DNA from: Pseudomonas baetica
Lineage (GTDB): Bacteria; Pseudomonadota; Gammaproteobacteria; Pseudomonadales; Pseudomonadaceae
Assembly: GCF_002813455.1 (NCBI RefSeq)
Contig: NZ_PHHE01000001.1
Span: 4,398,001-4,462,000 of the forward strand
DNA length: 64,000 nt
Direction: 5' to 3'
Shown here in pieces: positions 44,716-53,568 of this stretch. The notes beneath the pieces are model-generated. The model saw only the letters and a program-made list of their open reading frames with translations. It did no database searches and had not been told where the DNA came from. Both the position numbers and the translations under genes were made by a program. The number at the start of each line of letters is the position of its first letter. Position 1 is the stretch's first letter.

Positions 44716-45584
44716 TTCAAACCGACAAACTGCCAATAGAAGTCGGTTATTTGACCACCCCAGAGCAAGGCAATCCAGCCGGCAATTGCCAGATACGGGC
44801 CGAAGGGGATTGGTGTTGAGGTGTTCTGCTCACGCAGGCGCAGCAAAATCACCCCGACAATGGCGCCAACCAGCGATGACAGCAGGATGGTCAGCGGCAG
44901 AATCTGCCAGCCACCCCAGGCGCCGAGCAGCGCCAGCAGCTTGAAATCACCGTGGCCGATGCCGTCTTTACCGGTCAAAAGTTTGAACAGCCAAAACACC
45001 GACCACAGCGCCAGATACCCGGCCACCGCACCCCATAGTGCATTATGCAGGGACGTGAACAGGCCGAAACTGTTGACGATCAACCCCAACCACAACAGCG
45101 GCAGCACCAGTACATCGGGCAGCAACTGATGCTCGGTGTCGATCAGACTCATCGCCAGCAAGCCCCACGTGAGGAAGATCAACACACAGGCCGGCCACCC
45201 GAAGCCCAAATACCAGGCGATGAACGCCGAGAGCAGGCCGCAGGCCAGTTCGGTCAGGGGATAACGTTTGCTGATCGGCGCAGCGCACGCCGAGCAGCGT
45301 CCGCGCAGTAGCAGATAACTGAGCAGCGGGATGTTCTCCCATGCGCGAATCCGGTGCTGGCAGTGTGGGCACTCGGAATGCGGCAGCATCAGGTTGTAGG
45401 TCGGCTGCGGCGTATCGATCGGCAAGCCCAAGACGTCATGGGCCTGTTGGCGCCAATCGCGCTCGAGCATTTTCGGCAAACGCCAGATCAGCACATTGAG
45501 AAAGCTGCCCACCACCAGCCCGAGCAGCAGGGCGGTGAGGACAAAGGCCAGCGGATACAGACTGAGAAGTTGGTCGATAGGCAT
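44712..45584 (-). CDS. pilD: Prepilin peptidase / N-methyltransferase PilD
   Basis: A 290-aa inner membrane aspartic protease that cleaves the leaders of PilA and the minor pilins here and methylates the new N-terminus. Four zinc-site Cys are at 72, 75, 97 and 100. The catalytic aspartates are D149 ([12 protein letters not shown]) and D213 (GIGHGDFK), matching P. aeruginosa PilD numbering exactly. It also serves type II secretion pseudopilins where these exist. ATG 45584, 1 bp after pilC, gives the family length. Confidence 0.97.
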   Translation of the reverse strand: MPIDQLLSLYPLAFVLTALLLGLVVGSFLNVLIWRLPKMLERDWRQQAHDVLGLPIDTPQPTYNLMLPHSECPHCQHRIRAWENIPLLSYLLLRGRCSACAAPISKRYPLTELACGLLSAFIAWYLGFGWPACVLIFLTWGLLAMSLIDTEHQLLPDVLVLPLLWLGLIVNSFGLFTSLHNALWGAVAGYLALWSVFWLFKLLTGKDGIGHGDFKLLALLGAWGGWQILPLTILLSSLVGAIVGVILLRLREQNTSTPIPFGPYLAIAGWIALLWGGQITDFYWQFVGLK

Positions 45585-45585
45585 G

Positions 45586-46803
45586 TCAGATCGCTGAGCC
45601 AAGTTGGAAGATCGGCAGGTACATGGCCACTACCAGCCCGCCGACAATGACCCCGAGCACCACCATGATGAACGGTTCCATCAGGCTGGTGAGGTTGTCG
45701 ACCATGTTATCGACTTCCTCCTCGTAAAACCCCGCGACCTTGTCGAGCATCTCGTCCAGTGCCCCGGACTCCTCGCCGATCGCTGTCATCTGCACCGCCA
45801 TATTCGGAAAGACGCCGGTGCTGCGCATTGAAAAATTCAGCTGCATGCCGGTGGAGACGTCTTGGCGTATACGCAGCACCGCACGCTTGAACACCACGTT
45901 GCCGGTGGCGCCGGCCACCGAGTCGAGGGCTTCCACCAGCGGTACACCCGCGGCAAATGTAGTCGACAGGGTTCGAGCAAAACGTGCGACAGCGGACTTG
46001 TATATCAACGTGCCGACCAAGGGCAGTTTCAGCAGCCAGGTGTCTTTGCGGTCACGCAAGGCCTGGGAGGTTTTCAGCGCATGACGGGTGCCGAAAATTG
46101 TCGCTACCAATACGCTCAGTATCGCCCACCACCATTGCTGCATGAATTCCGAGAGGCTGATCACCATCAGGGTGAACGCTGGCAGTTCGGCGCCGAAGCC
46201 GGAAAAAACCGACTGGAACTGCGGCACCACTTTGACCAGCAAAATCCCAGTCACCACCGCCGCCACCAGCACCACGGCGGTGGGGTAGGTCATGGCTTTC
46301 TTGATCTTGGCCTTGAGGCGTTCACTTTTTTCCTTGTAGGTTGCGACCCGCTCCAGCAACGTATCAAGGGCGCCGGACTGCTCACCGGCATCTACCAGGT
46401 TGCAATACAACTCGTCGAAGTACTGCGGCTTTTTGCGCAGGGCGTTGGCGAAACTGTTCCCGGCCGCGACTTCTTGTTTCACCTCGTCTACCAGTTTGCG
46501 CATGGCCGGGTTGTCGAAGCCCTCGCCAATGATGTCGAACGACTGCAGCAGCGGTACGCCGGCCTTCATCATGGTTGCCATTTGCCGGGTGAACAGGGCG
46601 ATGTCCTGAGCCTTGATGCGTTTGCCGAAACTCAGTATCGATACCGATTTCTTGCGCACCTTGCCCGGATTGATCCCTTGTTTGCGTAGTTGAGCCTTGA
46701 TCAGTGCCGGATTCTGCCCGCTCAACTCACCGCTGAGTTTGCTGCCTTTCTTGTCCGTGCCTTCCCAGGCGTAAACGCTGATTTTCGCTGCCTTGACCGC
46801 CAT
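45586..46803 (-). CDS. pilC: Type IV pilus platform protein PilC
   Basis: A 405-aa inner membrane protein of the PilC/GspF family. Two tandem GspF domains are visible, FTRQMATMMKAGVPLLQSFDIIGEG in the first and FARTLSTTFAAGVPLVEALDSVAGA in the second. Three membrane spans lie at about 175-195, 220-240 and 378-400. It links the PilB ATPase to pilin extraction. Start ATG 46803, 2 bp after the pilB stop. Confidence 0.97.
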   Translation of the reverse strand: MAVKAAKISVYAWEGTDKKGSKLSGELSGQNPALIKAQLRKQGINPGKVRKKSVSILSFGKRIKAQDIALFTRQMATMMKAGVPLLQSFDIIGEGFDNPAMRKLVDEVKQEVAAGNSFANALRKKPQYFDELYCNLVDAGEQSGALDTLLERVATYKEKSERLKAKIKKAMTYPTAVVLVAAVVTGILLVKVVPQFQSVFSGFGAELPAFTLMVISLSEFMQQWWWAILSVLVATIFGTRHALKTSQALRDRKDTWLLKLPLVGTLIYKSAVARFARTLSTTFAAGVPLVEALDSVAGATGNVVFKRAVLRIRQDVSTGMQLNFSMRSTGVFPNMAVQMTAIGEESGALDEMLDKVAGFYEEEVDNMVDNLTSLMEPFIMVVLGVIVGGLVVAMYLPIFQLGSAI

Positions 46804-46805
46804 GT

Positions 46806-48506
46806 TCAGTCCTTGGTGACCCGGTTGATTTCTTCCAGGCTGGTGATGCCCTGCATGGCCTTGTGCAGCCCCGAGGTGCGTAAATCGTCGAAGCCGTCGC
46901 GACGCATCTGAATATCGATTTCCAGCGAGTTGCCTTTGGCCATGATCAGCCGTTGCAGGTCCGGTGTGTTCTTCACCACTTCATAAATCCCCACGCGCCC
47001 CTTGTAACCGCCGTTGCAGTGATCGCAACCGACCGGCTCGTAGATCGTGAAATGGCCGATGCGTTCCTCGGGGAAGCCTTCCTTGAGCAAGGTCTCACGA
47101 GGAATCTCGATGGGTTTCTTGCAGTGGCTGCACAACTTGCGCGCCAGCCGCTGGGCGATGATCAGGCTGACAGAGGTGGCGATGTTGAAGCCGGGGATGC
47201 CCATGTTGTGCAGGCGGGTCAGGGTTTCGGCGGCGCTGTTGGTGTGCAGTGTGGACAATACGAGGTGGCCGGTCTGCGCAGCCTTTATCGCGATCTCGGC
47301 GGTTTCCAGATCGCGGATCTCGCCGACCATGATCACGTCCGGATCCTGACGCAGAAACGAGCGCAAGGCCTGGGCAAAGTCGAGCCCCTGCCTGGGGTTG
47401 ACGTTGACCTGATTGATGCCTTCCATGTTAATCTCCACCGGGTCTTCAGCGGTGGAGATATTGATGTCGACGGTGTTGAGGATATTCAGCCCGGTGTACA
47501 GCGACACGGTTTTGCCCGAGCCGGTGGGGCCGGTGACCAGAATCATTCCCTGTGGCTGCTTGAGCGCGGCCATGTACAGGTCTTTCTGCGCCGGCTCGTA
47601 GCCAAGCGCATCGATGCCCATTTGTGCGCTGGAGGGGTCGAGGATCCGGATCACTACTTTTTCGCCCCACAGGGTCGGCAGGGTGTTGACCCGGAAATCG
47701 ATCGACTTGCTCTTCGACAGGCGCATCTTGATCCGCCCGTCCTGCGGTTTGCGCCGTTCCGAGATGTCGAGGCTGGCCATGACTTTCAATCGTGCGGCGA
47801 TGCGCCCGGCCAGTTGAATCGGCGGCTTGGCCACCTCACGCAGGATGCCGTCGGTGCGCACCCGCACGCGGTAGTTCTTTTCGTAGGGTTCGAAATGCAG
47901 GTCGGAGGAGCCGCTCTTGATCGCATCGAGCAGCATCTTGTGAACGAAACGCACCACCGGCGCATCGTCGGCATCGATGACGCCGATGGCGTCCTGCTTG
48001 CTGTCGTCGATCGATTCGACATCGAGGCCGTCGAGATCGACGTCGGCCATGTCTTCGAGACCGCTGGCGTGGGTGTCGAAGAATTTTTCGATCGCGTCGC
48101 TGAGCTTGTCGTCCTCCACCAGGATGGCTTCGGTGTTCAACCCGGTGCTGAACTGGATGTCGTTGATCGCTTGATGATTGCTCGGGTCGGAAATGCCCAC
48201 GAACAGTTTGTTGCCGCGCCGCCACAAGGGCAGGGCGTGGTGCTGGCGCACCAGTTTTTCACTGACCAGGCCTTTAGGCTGGGTTTCCTTGTCCAGGCAA
48301 TTAAGGTCGAGGAACGCCATGCCGAAGTGCTCGGAGGCAATCTCGGCGACCTGCGCGCTCTTTACCAGTTTGTTCTGCACCAGATAACTGACCAGCGACA
48401 GACGATTGCGCTGGGCCTGTTGCCAAGCCTGCTGGGCGCTTTTTTCCGTGAGCAGTTCGGCCTGCACCAATTGCTTGGCCAGACCGCTCAGAGCGATGTC
48501 ATTCAT
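46806..48506 (-). CDS. pilB: Type IV pilus assembly ATPase PilB
   Basis: A 566-aa hexameric extension ATPase. The N-terminal GspE/MshEN-type domain is followed by Walker A GPTGSGKT, Asp box ISTAEDPVEI and Walker B VGEIRDLETAEIA. A zinc tetracysteine (CSHCKKP and CDHCNGG) is intact. First gene of the operon with pilC and pilD, divergent from pilA with 225 bp between starts. The pilT retraction ATPase is not in the window. Confidence 0.97.
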   Translation of the reverse strand: MNDIALSGLAKQLVQAELLTEKSAQQAWQQAQRNRLSLVSYLVQNKLVKSAQVAEIASEHFGMAFLDLNCLDKETQPKGLVSEKLVRQHHALPLWRRGNKLFVGISDPSNHQAINDIQFSTGLNTEAILVEDDKLSDAIEKFFDTHASGLEDMADVDLDGLDVESIDDSKQDAIGVIDADDAPVVRFVHKMLLDAIKSGSSDLHFEPYEKNYRVRVRTDGILREVAKPPIQLAGRIAARLKVMASLDISERRKPQDGRIKMRLSKSKSIDFRVNTLPTLWGEKVVIRILDPSSAQMGIDALGYEPAQKDLYMAALKQPQGMILVTGPTGSGKTVSLYTGLNILNTVDINISTAEDPVEINMEGINQVNVNPRQGLDFAQALRSFLRQDPDVIMVGEIRDLETAEIAIKAAQTGHLVLSTLHTNSAAETLTRLHNMGIPGFNIATSVSLIIAQRLARKLCSHCKKPIEIPRETLLKEGFPEERIGHFTIYEPVGCDHCNGGYKGRVGIYEVVKNTPDLQRLIMAKGNSLEIDIQMRRDGFDDLRTSGLHKAMQGITSLEEINRVTKD

Positions 48507-48550
48507 GGGGATTCCGCACGCTTGCCGTTCATGACTTATAGCCTAGACAA

Positions 48551-48594
48551 GTGACAGCGCCAAACACGCTCGGTGCAGGTGACAAAAAGTGTCA
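48551..48594 (+). promoter_or_regulatory. Candidate PilR binding sites upstream of pilA
   Basis: TGACA-N5-TGTCA (48580-48594) is a perfect 5-bp inverted repeat. A further GTGACAG lies at 48551-48557. They fit the TGTC-type half sites reported for PilR in P. aeruginosa. They lie 75-120 bp upstream of the sigma-54 element, where an enhancer-binding activator acts. Confidence 0.65.
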
Positions 48595-48666
48595 GATAGT
48601 GCGGTTGCGGGTTGTAGGAAACTGCGCGGGTCAGGGGCGCACTCAGTCTTCGCGGCGTTGACCTTG

Positions 48667-48683
48667 TTGGCATGGGCTATGCT
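48667..48683 (+). promoter_or_regulatory. Sigma-54 promoter of pilA
   Basis: TTGGCAT...TGCT with GG at 48669-48670 and GC at 48681-48682, exactly 10 bp apart. It is close to the sigma-54 consensus TGGCAC-N5-TTGC. The predicted leader to the pilA start is about 40 nt. Confidence 0.8.
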
Positions 48684-48731
48684 GAGTCCATCTCAGATCA
48701 TGAGATTTCGACTCATGCATGGAGCGTGTCT

Positions 48732-49163
48732 ATGACAAAACAACAAGGTTTCACTCTGATCGAGCTGCTGATCGTTGTGGCGATTATCGGGATTCTGGCG
48801 ACTATCGCCCTGCCGCAGTATTCCAAGTATCAGGCTCGGTCCAAGGTGACGGCGGGGCTGGCGGAAATCAGTGCGCTGAAAGTGCCGTTCGAGGACACCA
48901 TCAATCAAGGGACAAACCCTACGCTTGCCATCGTGAAGGGTGATACGGTCACGACCACTTCAAATTGTGCGTTGACGGCTTCAGGTACGGCCGCTGATGG
49001 CGCGGGAACCATTGTTTGTACGATCGCCAATGCTCCAGCGCCAGTGTTGGGCAAAACCATTACGCTGACTCGTTCCTCCGGCACGGGCGCAGGCGTTTGG
49101 AGCTGTGGTACCACAGTGGCTCCGGATTACTCGCCAAAAGGCTGCACTGCCACCGGTACGTAA
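48732..49163 (+). CDS. pilA: Major type IV pilin PilA
   Basis: A 143-aa type IVa pilin. The six-residue leader MTKQQG is cleaved before Phe, and the mature N-terminus FTLIELLIVVAIIGILATIALPQYSKYQARSKV has Glu5 and the normal hydrophobic helix. The C-terminal domain has four Cys (SNCALT, IVCTIA, WSCGTT, KGCTAT), so two disulfides are possible. GGAG is 8 nt before ATG 48732; the frame is open 20 codons upstream. It is preceded by a sigma-54 promoter and followed by a terminator, so it is made as a single-gene transcript. Confidence 0.96.
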   Translation: MTKQQGFTLIELLIVVAIIGILATIALPQYSKYQARSKVTAGLAEISALKVPFEDTINQGTNPTLAIVKGDTVTTTSNCALTASGTAADGAGTIVCTIANAPAPVLGKTITLTRSSGTGAGVWSCGTTVAPDYSPKGCTATGT

Positions 49164-49182
49164 TGTCAGGCAATGTCTGATG

Positions 49183-49208
49183 AATGCCCCGCACTGCGGG
49201 GCATTTTT
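49183..49208 (+). terminator. Terminator of pilA
   Basis: AATGCCCCGC and GCGGGGCATT form a 10-bp stem on a 3-nt loop, followed by a T-run to 49208. It lies 20 bp after the pilA stop. Confidence 0.92.
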
Positions 49209-49276
49209 CATTGCGCAGTGGTTCTCAAAAGCTTCAATAATTTCAGCACCTTAGGAACTTTCCGAAAAACCGCAAC

Positions 49277-49314
49277 TTGCATGTGAATATTTCCCCGGTC
49301 ATGCAATTTGCATG
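49277..49314 (+). promoter_or_regulatory. TTGCATG/CATGCAA repeat cluster, candidate activator site
   Basis: TTGCATG at 49277-49283 is followed by the 15-bp palindrome CATGCAATTTGCATG at 49300-49314. A partial TTGCAT half site follows at 49327-49331. The cluster is 65-105 bp upstream of a sigma-54-like element at 49379, the usual distance for an enhancer-binding protein. The binding protein is unknown. Confidence 0.5.
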
Positions 49315-49378
49315 AATCCGGAATTTTGCATTATTTGTAACCTGTTGATTTATATGGTTTTTGTGTCGATTGAAAAGT

Positions 49379-49395
49379 TGGCACAGCGTTCGCAA
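49379..49395 (+). promoter_or_regulatory. Candidate sigma-54 promoter of the BON protein gene
   Basis: TGGCACAGCGTTCGCA has GG (49380-49381) and GC (49392-49393) separated by 10 bp, and a perfect TGGCAC -24 box. The -12 box is TCGC rather than TTGC. The predicted leader to ATG 49460 is about 55 nt. Confidence 0.6.
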
Positions 49396-49459
49396 TGTAT
49401 CCAGTAACCCTGCTGACAAGACATCCAGCAGACTTTCCAGAAAAACAGGAGTTACTCGT

Positions 49460-49816
49460 ATGAAGAAGTTCGCTATCACTGCCGCTGCTGCTACCGCGCT
49501 GACCCTGACCATGGCTTCCGGTGCATTTGCACAATCCACCCAGGCTACCCAGGCACCAATGACTCTGGCTGCCGGTGAAGTGACTCAGGCAAAAGAAGCT
49601 ACTTCCGACACCTGGATCACCACCAAGGTCAAAGCTGATCTGGTCACCGAAAAAGGCATCCCAGGTACTGACATCAAAGTTGAAACCAACAAAGGCGTTG
49701 TGTCGCTGTCGTCGACTGCTGCAGTAACCGAATCGCAGAAAGACGTTGCTGTGGCAATCGCCAAGAAAATCAAAGGCGTCAAAGCGGTCTCCGCTGACGG
49801 CCTGAAAGCCGAGTAA
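49460..49816 (+). CDS. BON domain periplasmic protein (OsmY-like)
   Basis: A 118-aa exported protein with signal peptide MKKFAITAAAATALTLTMASGAFA, cleaved before QST. After a Gln/Thr-rich linker, one BON domain covers about residues 48-115 (TSDTWITTKVKADLVTEKGIPGTDIKVETNKGVVSLSS...VAIAKKIKGVKAVSADGL). BON domains bind phospholipid surfaces or help stabilise the envelope; OsmY has two, this has one. CAGGAG is about 9 nt before ATG 49460. It is monocistronic with a terminator, behind a sigma-54-like promoter. An osmotic role is inferred from the family only. Confidence 0.9.
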   Translation: MKKFAITAAAATALTLTMASGAFAQSTQATQAPMTLAAGEVTQAKEATSDTWITTKVKADLVTEKGIPGTDIKVETNKGVVSLSSTAAVTESQKDVAVAIAKKIKGVKAVSADGLKAE

Positions 49817-49925
49817 GGCATGACTTCTCGCCTGGACCGGGAGAAGGCGCGACAGACGGGCCGAGCAATACGTCTGCCGCAACTTTAGAGTTCATGCGAA
49901 CGGTCACACGGAGGTGACCATTACG

Positions 49926-49958
49926 GGCCCCGGCACTTGTGTCGGGGCCTGTTTTATT
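49926..49958 (+). terminator. Terminator of the BON protein gene
   Basis: GGCCCCGGCAC and GTGTCGGGGCC pair over about 10 bp around a small CTTG-type loop, followed by TGTTTTATTT. It lies about 110 bp after the stop, so the transcript has a 3' untranslated part. Confidence 0.8.
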
Positions 49959-49996
49959 TCAGGGACGAGAGAATTAAATGGCACCACAAAACAATT

Positions 49997-50083
49997 GTGG
50001 GAGCGGGCTTGCTCGCGAAGGCGTCAGGTCAGTCAAATTCGTCGTGACGGACCTGACGCCTTCGCGAGCAAGCCCGCTCCCAC
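49997..50083. repeat. REPIN, GCGGGCTTGCTCGCGAA type, long perfect arms
   Basis: GTGGGAGCGGGCTTGCTCGC and its exact reverse complement, with complementarity extended inward through GAAGGCGTCAGGTC and GACCTGACGCCTTC. The result is an arm of about 34 bp with a spacer of less than 20 bp. It is the most perfect hairpin of the set. Confidence 0.95.
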
Positions 50084-50101
50084 ATGGGATAGTGAGTGGG
50101 T

Positions 50102-50398
50102 TTAGTTGCCGCGTTTGCTGTTGATCTGGCGCAGGCGATTGCCTTCAAAGCGCAGGTATTGGTACATGCCGTTGCTCGGGCCGTAGGTCCATTCTTCGAC
50201 CTGAAATTCTTCGCGGCGATTGGCGCTGCGCTTGTAGCCCAGCACATCGCGGCTGACCGGCTCACCGCACTTTTGCAGCACTTCGCTTGAGCGGTCGCCA
50301 ATGCTGATCAGTTGGCTGCCGCAGCGCAGCGTATCGGACGCCGAAGCAGCGCCGGCCGCGAGTGTCAGCGCCATCGCGGCCAGCCATTTGCGCTTCAT
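50102..50398 (-). CDS. DUF2845 domain-containing exported protein
   Basis: A 98-aa protein with signal peptide MKRKWLAAMALTLAAGAASA, cleaved before SDT. The mature part TLRCGSQLISIGDRSSEVLQKCGEPVSRD is the DUF2845 signature, with a Cys pair likely to form a disulfide. EFQVEEWTYGPSNGMYQYLRFEGNRL completes the small beta-rich domain. Function unknown; probably periplasmic. ATG 50398 shares its A with the DUF748 stop (TGATG); a GTG one codon earlier is possible. It is translationally coupled to the DUF748 gene. Confidence 0.88.
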   Translation of the reverse strand: MKRKWLAAMALTLAAGAASASDTLRCGSQLISIGDRSSEVLQKCGEPVSRDVLGYKRSANRREEFQVEEWTYGPSNGMYQYLRFEGNRLRQINSKRGN

Positions 50399-53337
50399 CA
50401 CTCGGCATCCAGATGCATTTGCGTGACCACTCGGCCGTCGCTCTCGGCTTCACCCAGATTGGCGTCGATGAAGTACACGCGGTCGTCTGCCAACTGGCCC
50501 TTGTCCACCAGATAATCCTTGATGCTGCTGGCGCGATCCTGACCCAACTGACGCAGCAACACATCGCTGCCGCTCCAGAAACTGATCACGCCGGCGCGTA
50601 GCTTCGCGGTGCGCTCTTCCTTGCCCAGGTCCTTCCATTCGGCCGGTGGCTGGGTTTTCAAACGAGTGCGATAGATGCCTTCAAGCAGTGGACCTTTTTC
50701 GCCGTCCGGTACCTGAATCAAGGAGGCCTGCGCAGGAACCTTGTCACCGCGACGCTGGAGCATTTTGTAGTAGTTGTACTGGTATTCACGTTCCAGACGC
50801 TGTTCGGCGAGCAGTGGGCCATCGCTGCTTTTCGCGGCCGTGCCTTCGATTTCCAGGCGCAGGGCCGGGCGCTCCTTGAGCGCTTGAGACAGCTTGACCA
50901 GCGCGGCTTCGGCCTCTTTGTTCAGCTCGCTGGAGCCGGGAGCAAACGACACCGTGCCGAGGTCTTGCGAACCACCGCCGCTGACCAGCCCGCCAATCAG
51001 CTTGAATGGCGCAGCGGCGGCTTTGACGATCAGGTTGCGCAGGGTCTGCCAGACAATCGGCATCACGCTGAACTGTGGGTTGTTCAAGTCGCCCGTGACC
51101 GGCAGTTCGATGGAGATCTTGCCGTCGACGTCCTTGAGCAAGGCAATCGCCAGTTTCAGCGGCAGGCTCACGGCATCCGGGCTGTCGACTTTTTCGCCCA
51201 GTTGCAGTTGCTCGACCACCACTTTGTTCTCGGCTTTCAACTGGCCTTTGGTGATCAGGTAATGCAGGTCGAGGTTGAGCCGGCCCTTGCGGATGCGGTA
51301 ACCGGCGAATTTTCCGGAATAGGGCGTCAGCGTGGTCAGCTCGACACGTTTGAAACTGGTAGTGATATCGAGGCTGGCCATCGGGTCGAACGGATTGACC
51401 GCGCCCTTGATGGTCACTGGCGCATAGCGATCAACCTTGCCTTTGATATCGACAGTGGCCGGTTTCACCTGACGACTGTCGATGGTGCCGATCTGGCCAT
51501 TGAGTTGCTGAACGGCGGTGGCGAAGTTCGGTGTCAGGCTGAAGTCAGCGAAGTTGGCTGAACCGTCATTAATGGCGATGCCGCCGATGTGAATGCCCAG
51601 CGGTTTGTCTTTGCTGACCGGTTTGGCGGCAGCCGGTTTTGTGCCGCTGTCGGCTGGCTGCGGGATCAGCAGATCGTCGATGTTGGTAGTGCGGTCATCG
51701 TTGATCATGAAGCGCACATACGGCTGGAACAGGTTGACCTTGTCGATCGACAGGCTGTCGCCGTGCTGATAGTTCAGGCCTTCCACCACCACTTGCTGCC
51801 ACTTGAGGAAGTCGCGGGTTTTCAGGGTGTCGAGGGTGTGCAGTTGATCGACCTGAGCCCGGCCTGTCACGCTGAGCGCCAGCGGATCGGTGCTCTTGAG
51901 ATTGACCTTGAGGTCACTGCCGAGCATGCCGCTGCGCAGTTCGAGACGAATGAACGGATTGATGTAGGACTGCGCGACACGCAGGTCGATGTCCTGGGTT
52001 TTCACGTTGAGTTGGGCGGTGACCGGCGCGAGATTGACCACGCCGTCGGCCATGATCTTGCCTTGCTTGCCTAGCCCCGAATCGAGTTTGACCTTGAAGG
52101 GCGAGCCGTTGAGGCTGTCGAAATCCTGCAAGTCAGCGTTCAGCGGGCCGACATCCAGTGCCACCGGCGGATTGGCCGAACGGTCAGCCAGATGCACCTG
52201 GTAGTTGCGCAACTGCACATCTTTGAGCAGCACTTGCCACGGCTTGCTTGGCGCGGTGGGTTCAGCTTTCGGTGAATCGGCCGCGGCCGGCGTACTTGCC
52301 GGCTCGGCGGCGGCTTTGGCGGCGGGTTTCGACGGTTGGCTGGCGAACAGTTTCTGCCAGTCCAGTTGGCCGTCGGCTTCGAGCGCTGCCCAGGTTTCCA
52401 GTTTGTTGCTGCGGATCTTGCCGACCACCACTTGCTGCTTGGCCAGGTCCACGGTGGTGTCGCTGATGTCGAGGCGTTCGAGTTTCGCCAACGGGCGCCC
52501 GTCCGGTGCCTTGATGGCGAACGGCGCGATGCTGACCGCGACGTTGTTCAACAGCAGTTCGGTTTCTTTCGACAGATTGAGTTTGTACTCGGTGCTGAGG
52601 CTGACCACGCCGTTTTCCAGCACCAATGGCACCGCGTCACGCACATAGGGCCAGAAGGATTTCATCTGGCCGTCGGTGATTTTCAACGTCCCTTCGGAGG
52701 CAATCGGGATCAGGCTGAAGTTGCCTTTCCAGTCGATCTGCCCACCGGCCGGGCCGACGGCGACCAATGTCATGTCGGCGCTGTCTTCGGGCAGGGTGCT
52801 GAGGTTTTTCAGTTCGAAGTCGAGTTTGTCGTAGAGGAATTCGATCGGCTCGCTAGGGCGCGCATCCTCGAAATGCAGGGTGCCATCCGCCAGTTTGATG
52901 CGGTCGATGCGCAGCGGGAATGGCTTGGCATTCGGGTCGGCCGGGGTCGGTTCACTGGCCGGCAGTTTGAACAGGCCGAGCAGGTTGAGCTTGCCGTCTT
53001 TGCCGAAGAGGATTTCGGTCTTGGATTTTTCCAGCTCGATATCGGACAGGTGCAGCGCTTTGGTCCACAGGCTGTCGAGTTGCAGGTTGGCGTAGAGGCG
53101 TTCGAAACCGACCTGCTCTTTGCCTGGTTCGCCGATGACCAGGCCCCACAGGGTGACCTCAAGGCTGAACGGATTGAGCTCGATGCGCTGGAGGTGCGCA
53201 GGCACCGTCGCGTAATTGGCCAGTTGCTGGTTGGCAATACGCAGGGCGATGCCCGGCAAAATCAGAAACCCCAGCAAGCTGTAGAGGGCCAGAGCGGTCA
53301 ACAGGGCGCCAATCGCGCGAATCAATCCTTTGGGCAT
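50398..53337 (-). CDS. DUF748 domain-containing AsmA-like envelope protein
   Basis: A large inner-membrane-anchored protein, 979 aa from ATG 53337. One N-terminal span (LIRAIGALLTALALYSLLGFLILPGIALRI) precedes repeated beta-strand modules of the AsmA/TamB-like DUF748 type (IELNPFSLEVTLWGLVIGEP, GTIDSRQVKPATVDIKGKVDRYAPVTIKG, FAGYRIRKGRLNLDLHYLI). An Ala/Pro-rich linker lies near residue 350. The C-terminus has an OmpA-like segment (LEIEGTAAKSSDGPLLAEQRLEREY). The family may bridge lipid transport between membranes; this is inferred from fold similarity. The start could be 12 to 24 nt or more upstream (MKPHMPKG, MPYSK). Confidence 0.85.
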   Translation of the reverse strand: MPKGLIRAIGALLTALALYSLLGFLILPGIALRIANQQLANYATVPAHLQRIELNPFSLEVTLWGLVIGEPGKEQVGFERLYANLQLDSLWTKALHLSDIELEKSKTEILFGKDGKLNLLGLFKLPASEPTPADPNAKPFPLRIDRIKLADGTLHFEDARPSEPIEFLYDKLDFELKNLSTLPEDSADMTLVAVGPAGGQIDWKGNFSLIPIASEGTLKITDGQMKSFWPYVRDAVPLVLENGVVSLSTEYKLNLSKETELLLNNVAVSIAPFAIKAPDGRPLAKLERLDISDTTVDLAKQQVVVGKIRSNKLETWAALEADGQLDWQKLFASQPSKPAAKAAAEPASTPAAADSPKAEPTAPSKPWQVLLKDVQLRNYQVHLADRSANPPVALDVGPLNADLQDFDSLNGSPFKVKLDSGLGKQGKIMADGVVNLAPVTAQLNVKTQDIDLRVAQSYINPFIRLELRSGMLGSDLKVNLKSTDPLALSVTGRAQVDQLHTLDTLKTRDFLKWQQVVVEGLNYQHGDSLSIDKVNLFQPYVRFMINDDRTTNIDDLLIPQPADSGTKPAAAKPVSKDKPLGIHIGGIAINDGSANFADFSLTPNFATAVQQLNGQIGTIDSRQVKPATVDIKGKVDRYAPVTIKGAVNPFDPMASLDITTSFKRVELTTLTPYSGKFAGYRIRKGRLNLDLHYLITKGQLKAENKVVVEQLQLGEKVDSPDAVSLPLKLAIALLKDVDGKISIELPVTGDLNNPQFSVMPIVWQTLRNLIVKAAAAPFKLIGGLVSGGGSQDLGTVSFAPGSSELNKEAEAALVKLSQALKERPALRLEIEGTAAKSSDGPLLAEQRLEREYQYNYYKMLQRRGDKVPAQASLIQVPDGEKGPLLEGIYRTRLKTQPPAEWKDLGKEERTAKLRAGVISFWSGSDVLLRQLGQDRASSIKDYLVDKGQLADDRVYFIDANLGEAESDGRVVTQMHLDAE

Positions 53338-53452
53338 GTGCGGCTTCATCTGTCTGAATCGGAGTGCCTTGGAGTATGGCATGCGTTTCCGGTTCCGAAG
53401 TACTTGGCGTGGCACAGGATTGTTCAGATTCTTCTGTAGGAACAAATTCCAT

Positions 53453-53539
53453 GTGGGAGCGAGCCTGCTCGCGAAGGCGTCATATCAGTCGCTCTACTTG
53501 TTGGCTGATACACCGCTTTCGCGAGCAGGCTGCTCCCAC
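53453..53539. repeat. REPIN with a 1-bp deletion in the right arm
   Basis: The left arm is GTGGGAGCGAGCCTGCTCGC. The right arm reads GCGAGCAGGCTGCTCCCAC, lacking one C compared with GCGAGCAGGCTCGCTCCCAC. It lies between the DUF748 start and the methyltransferase stop. Confidence 0.9.
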
Positions 53540-53568
53540 ATTAGATAGTTGTCAGCCGCGCGAGCGGT

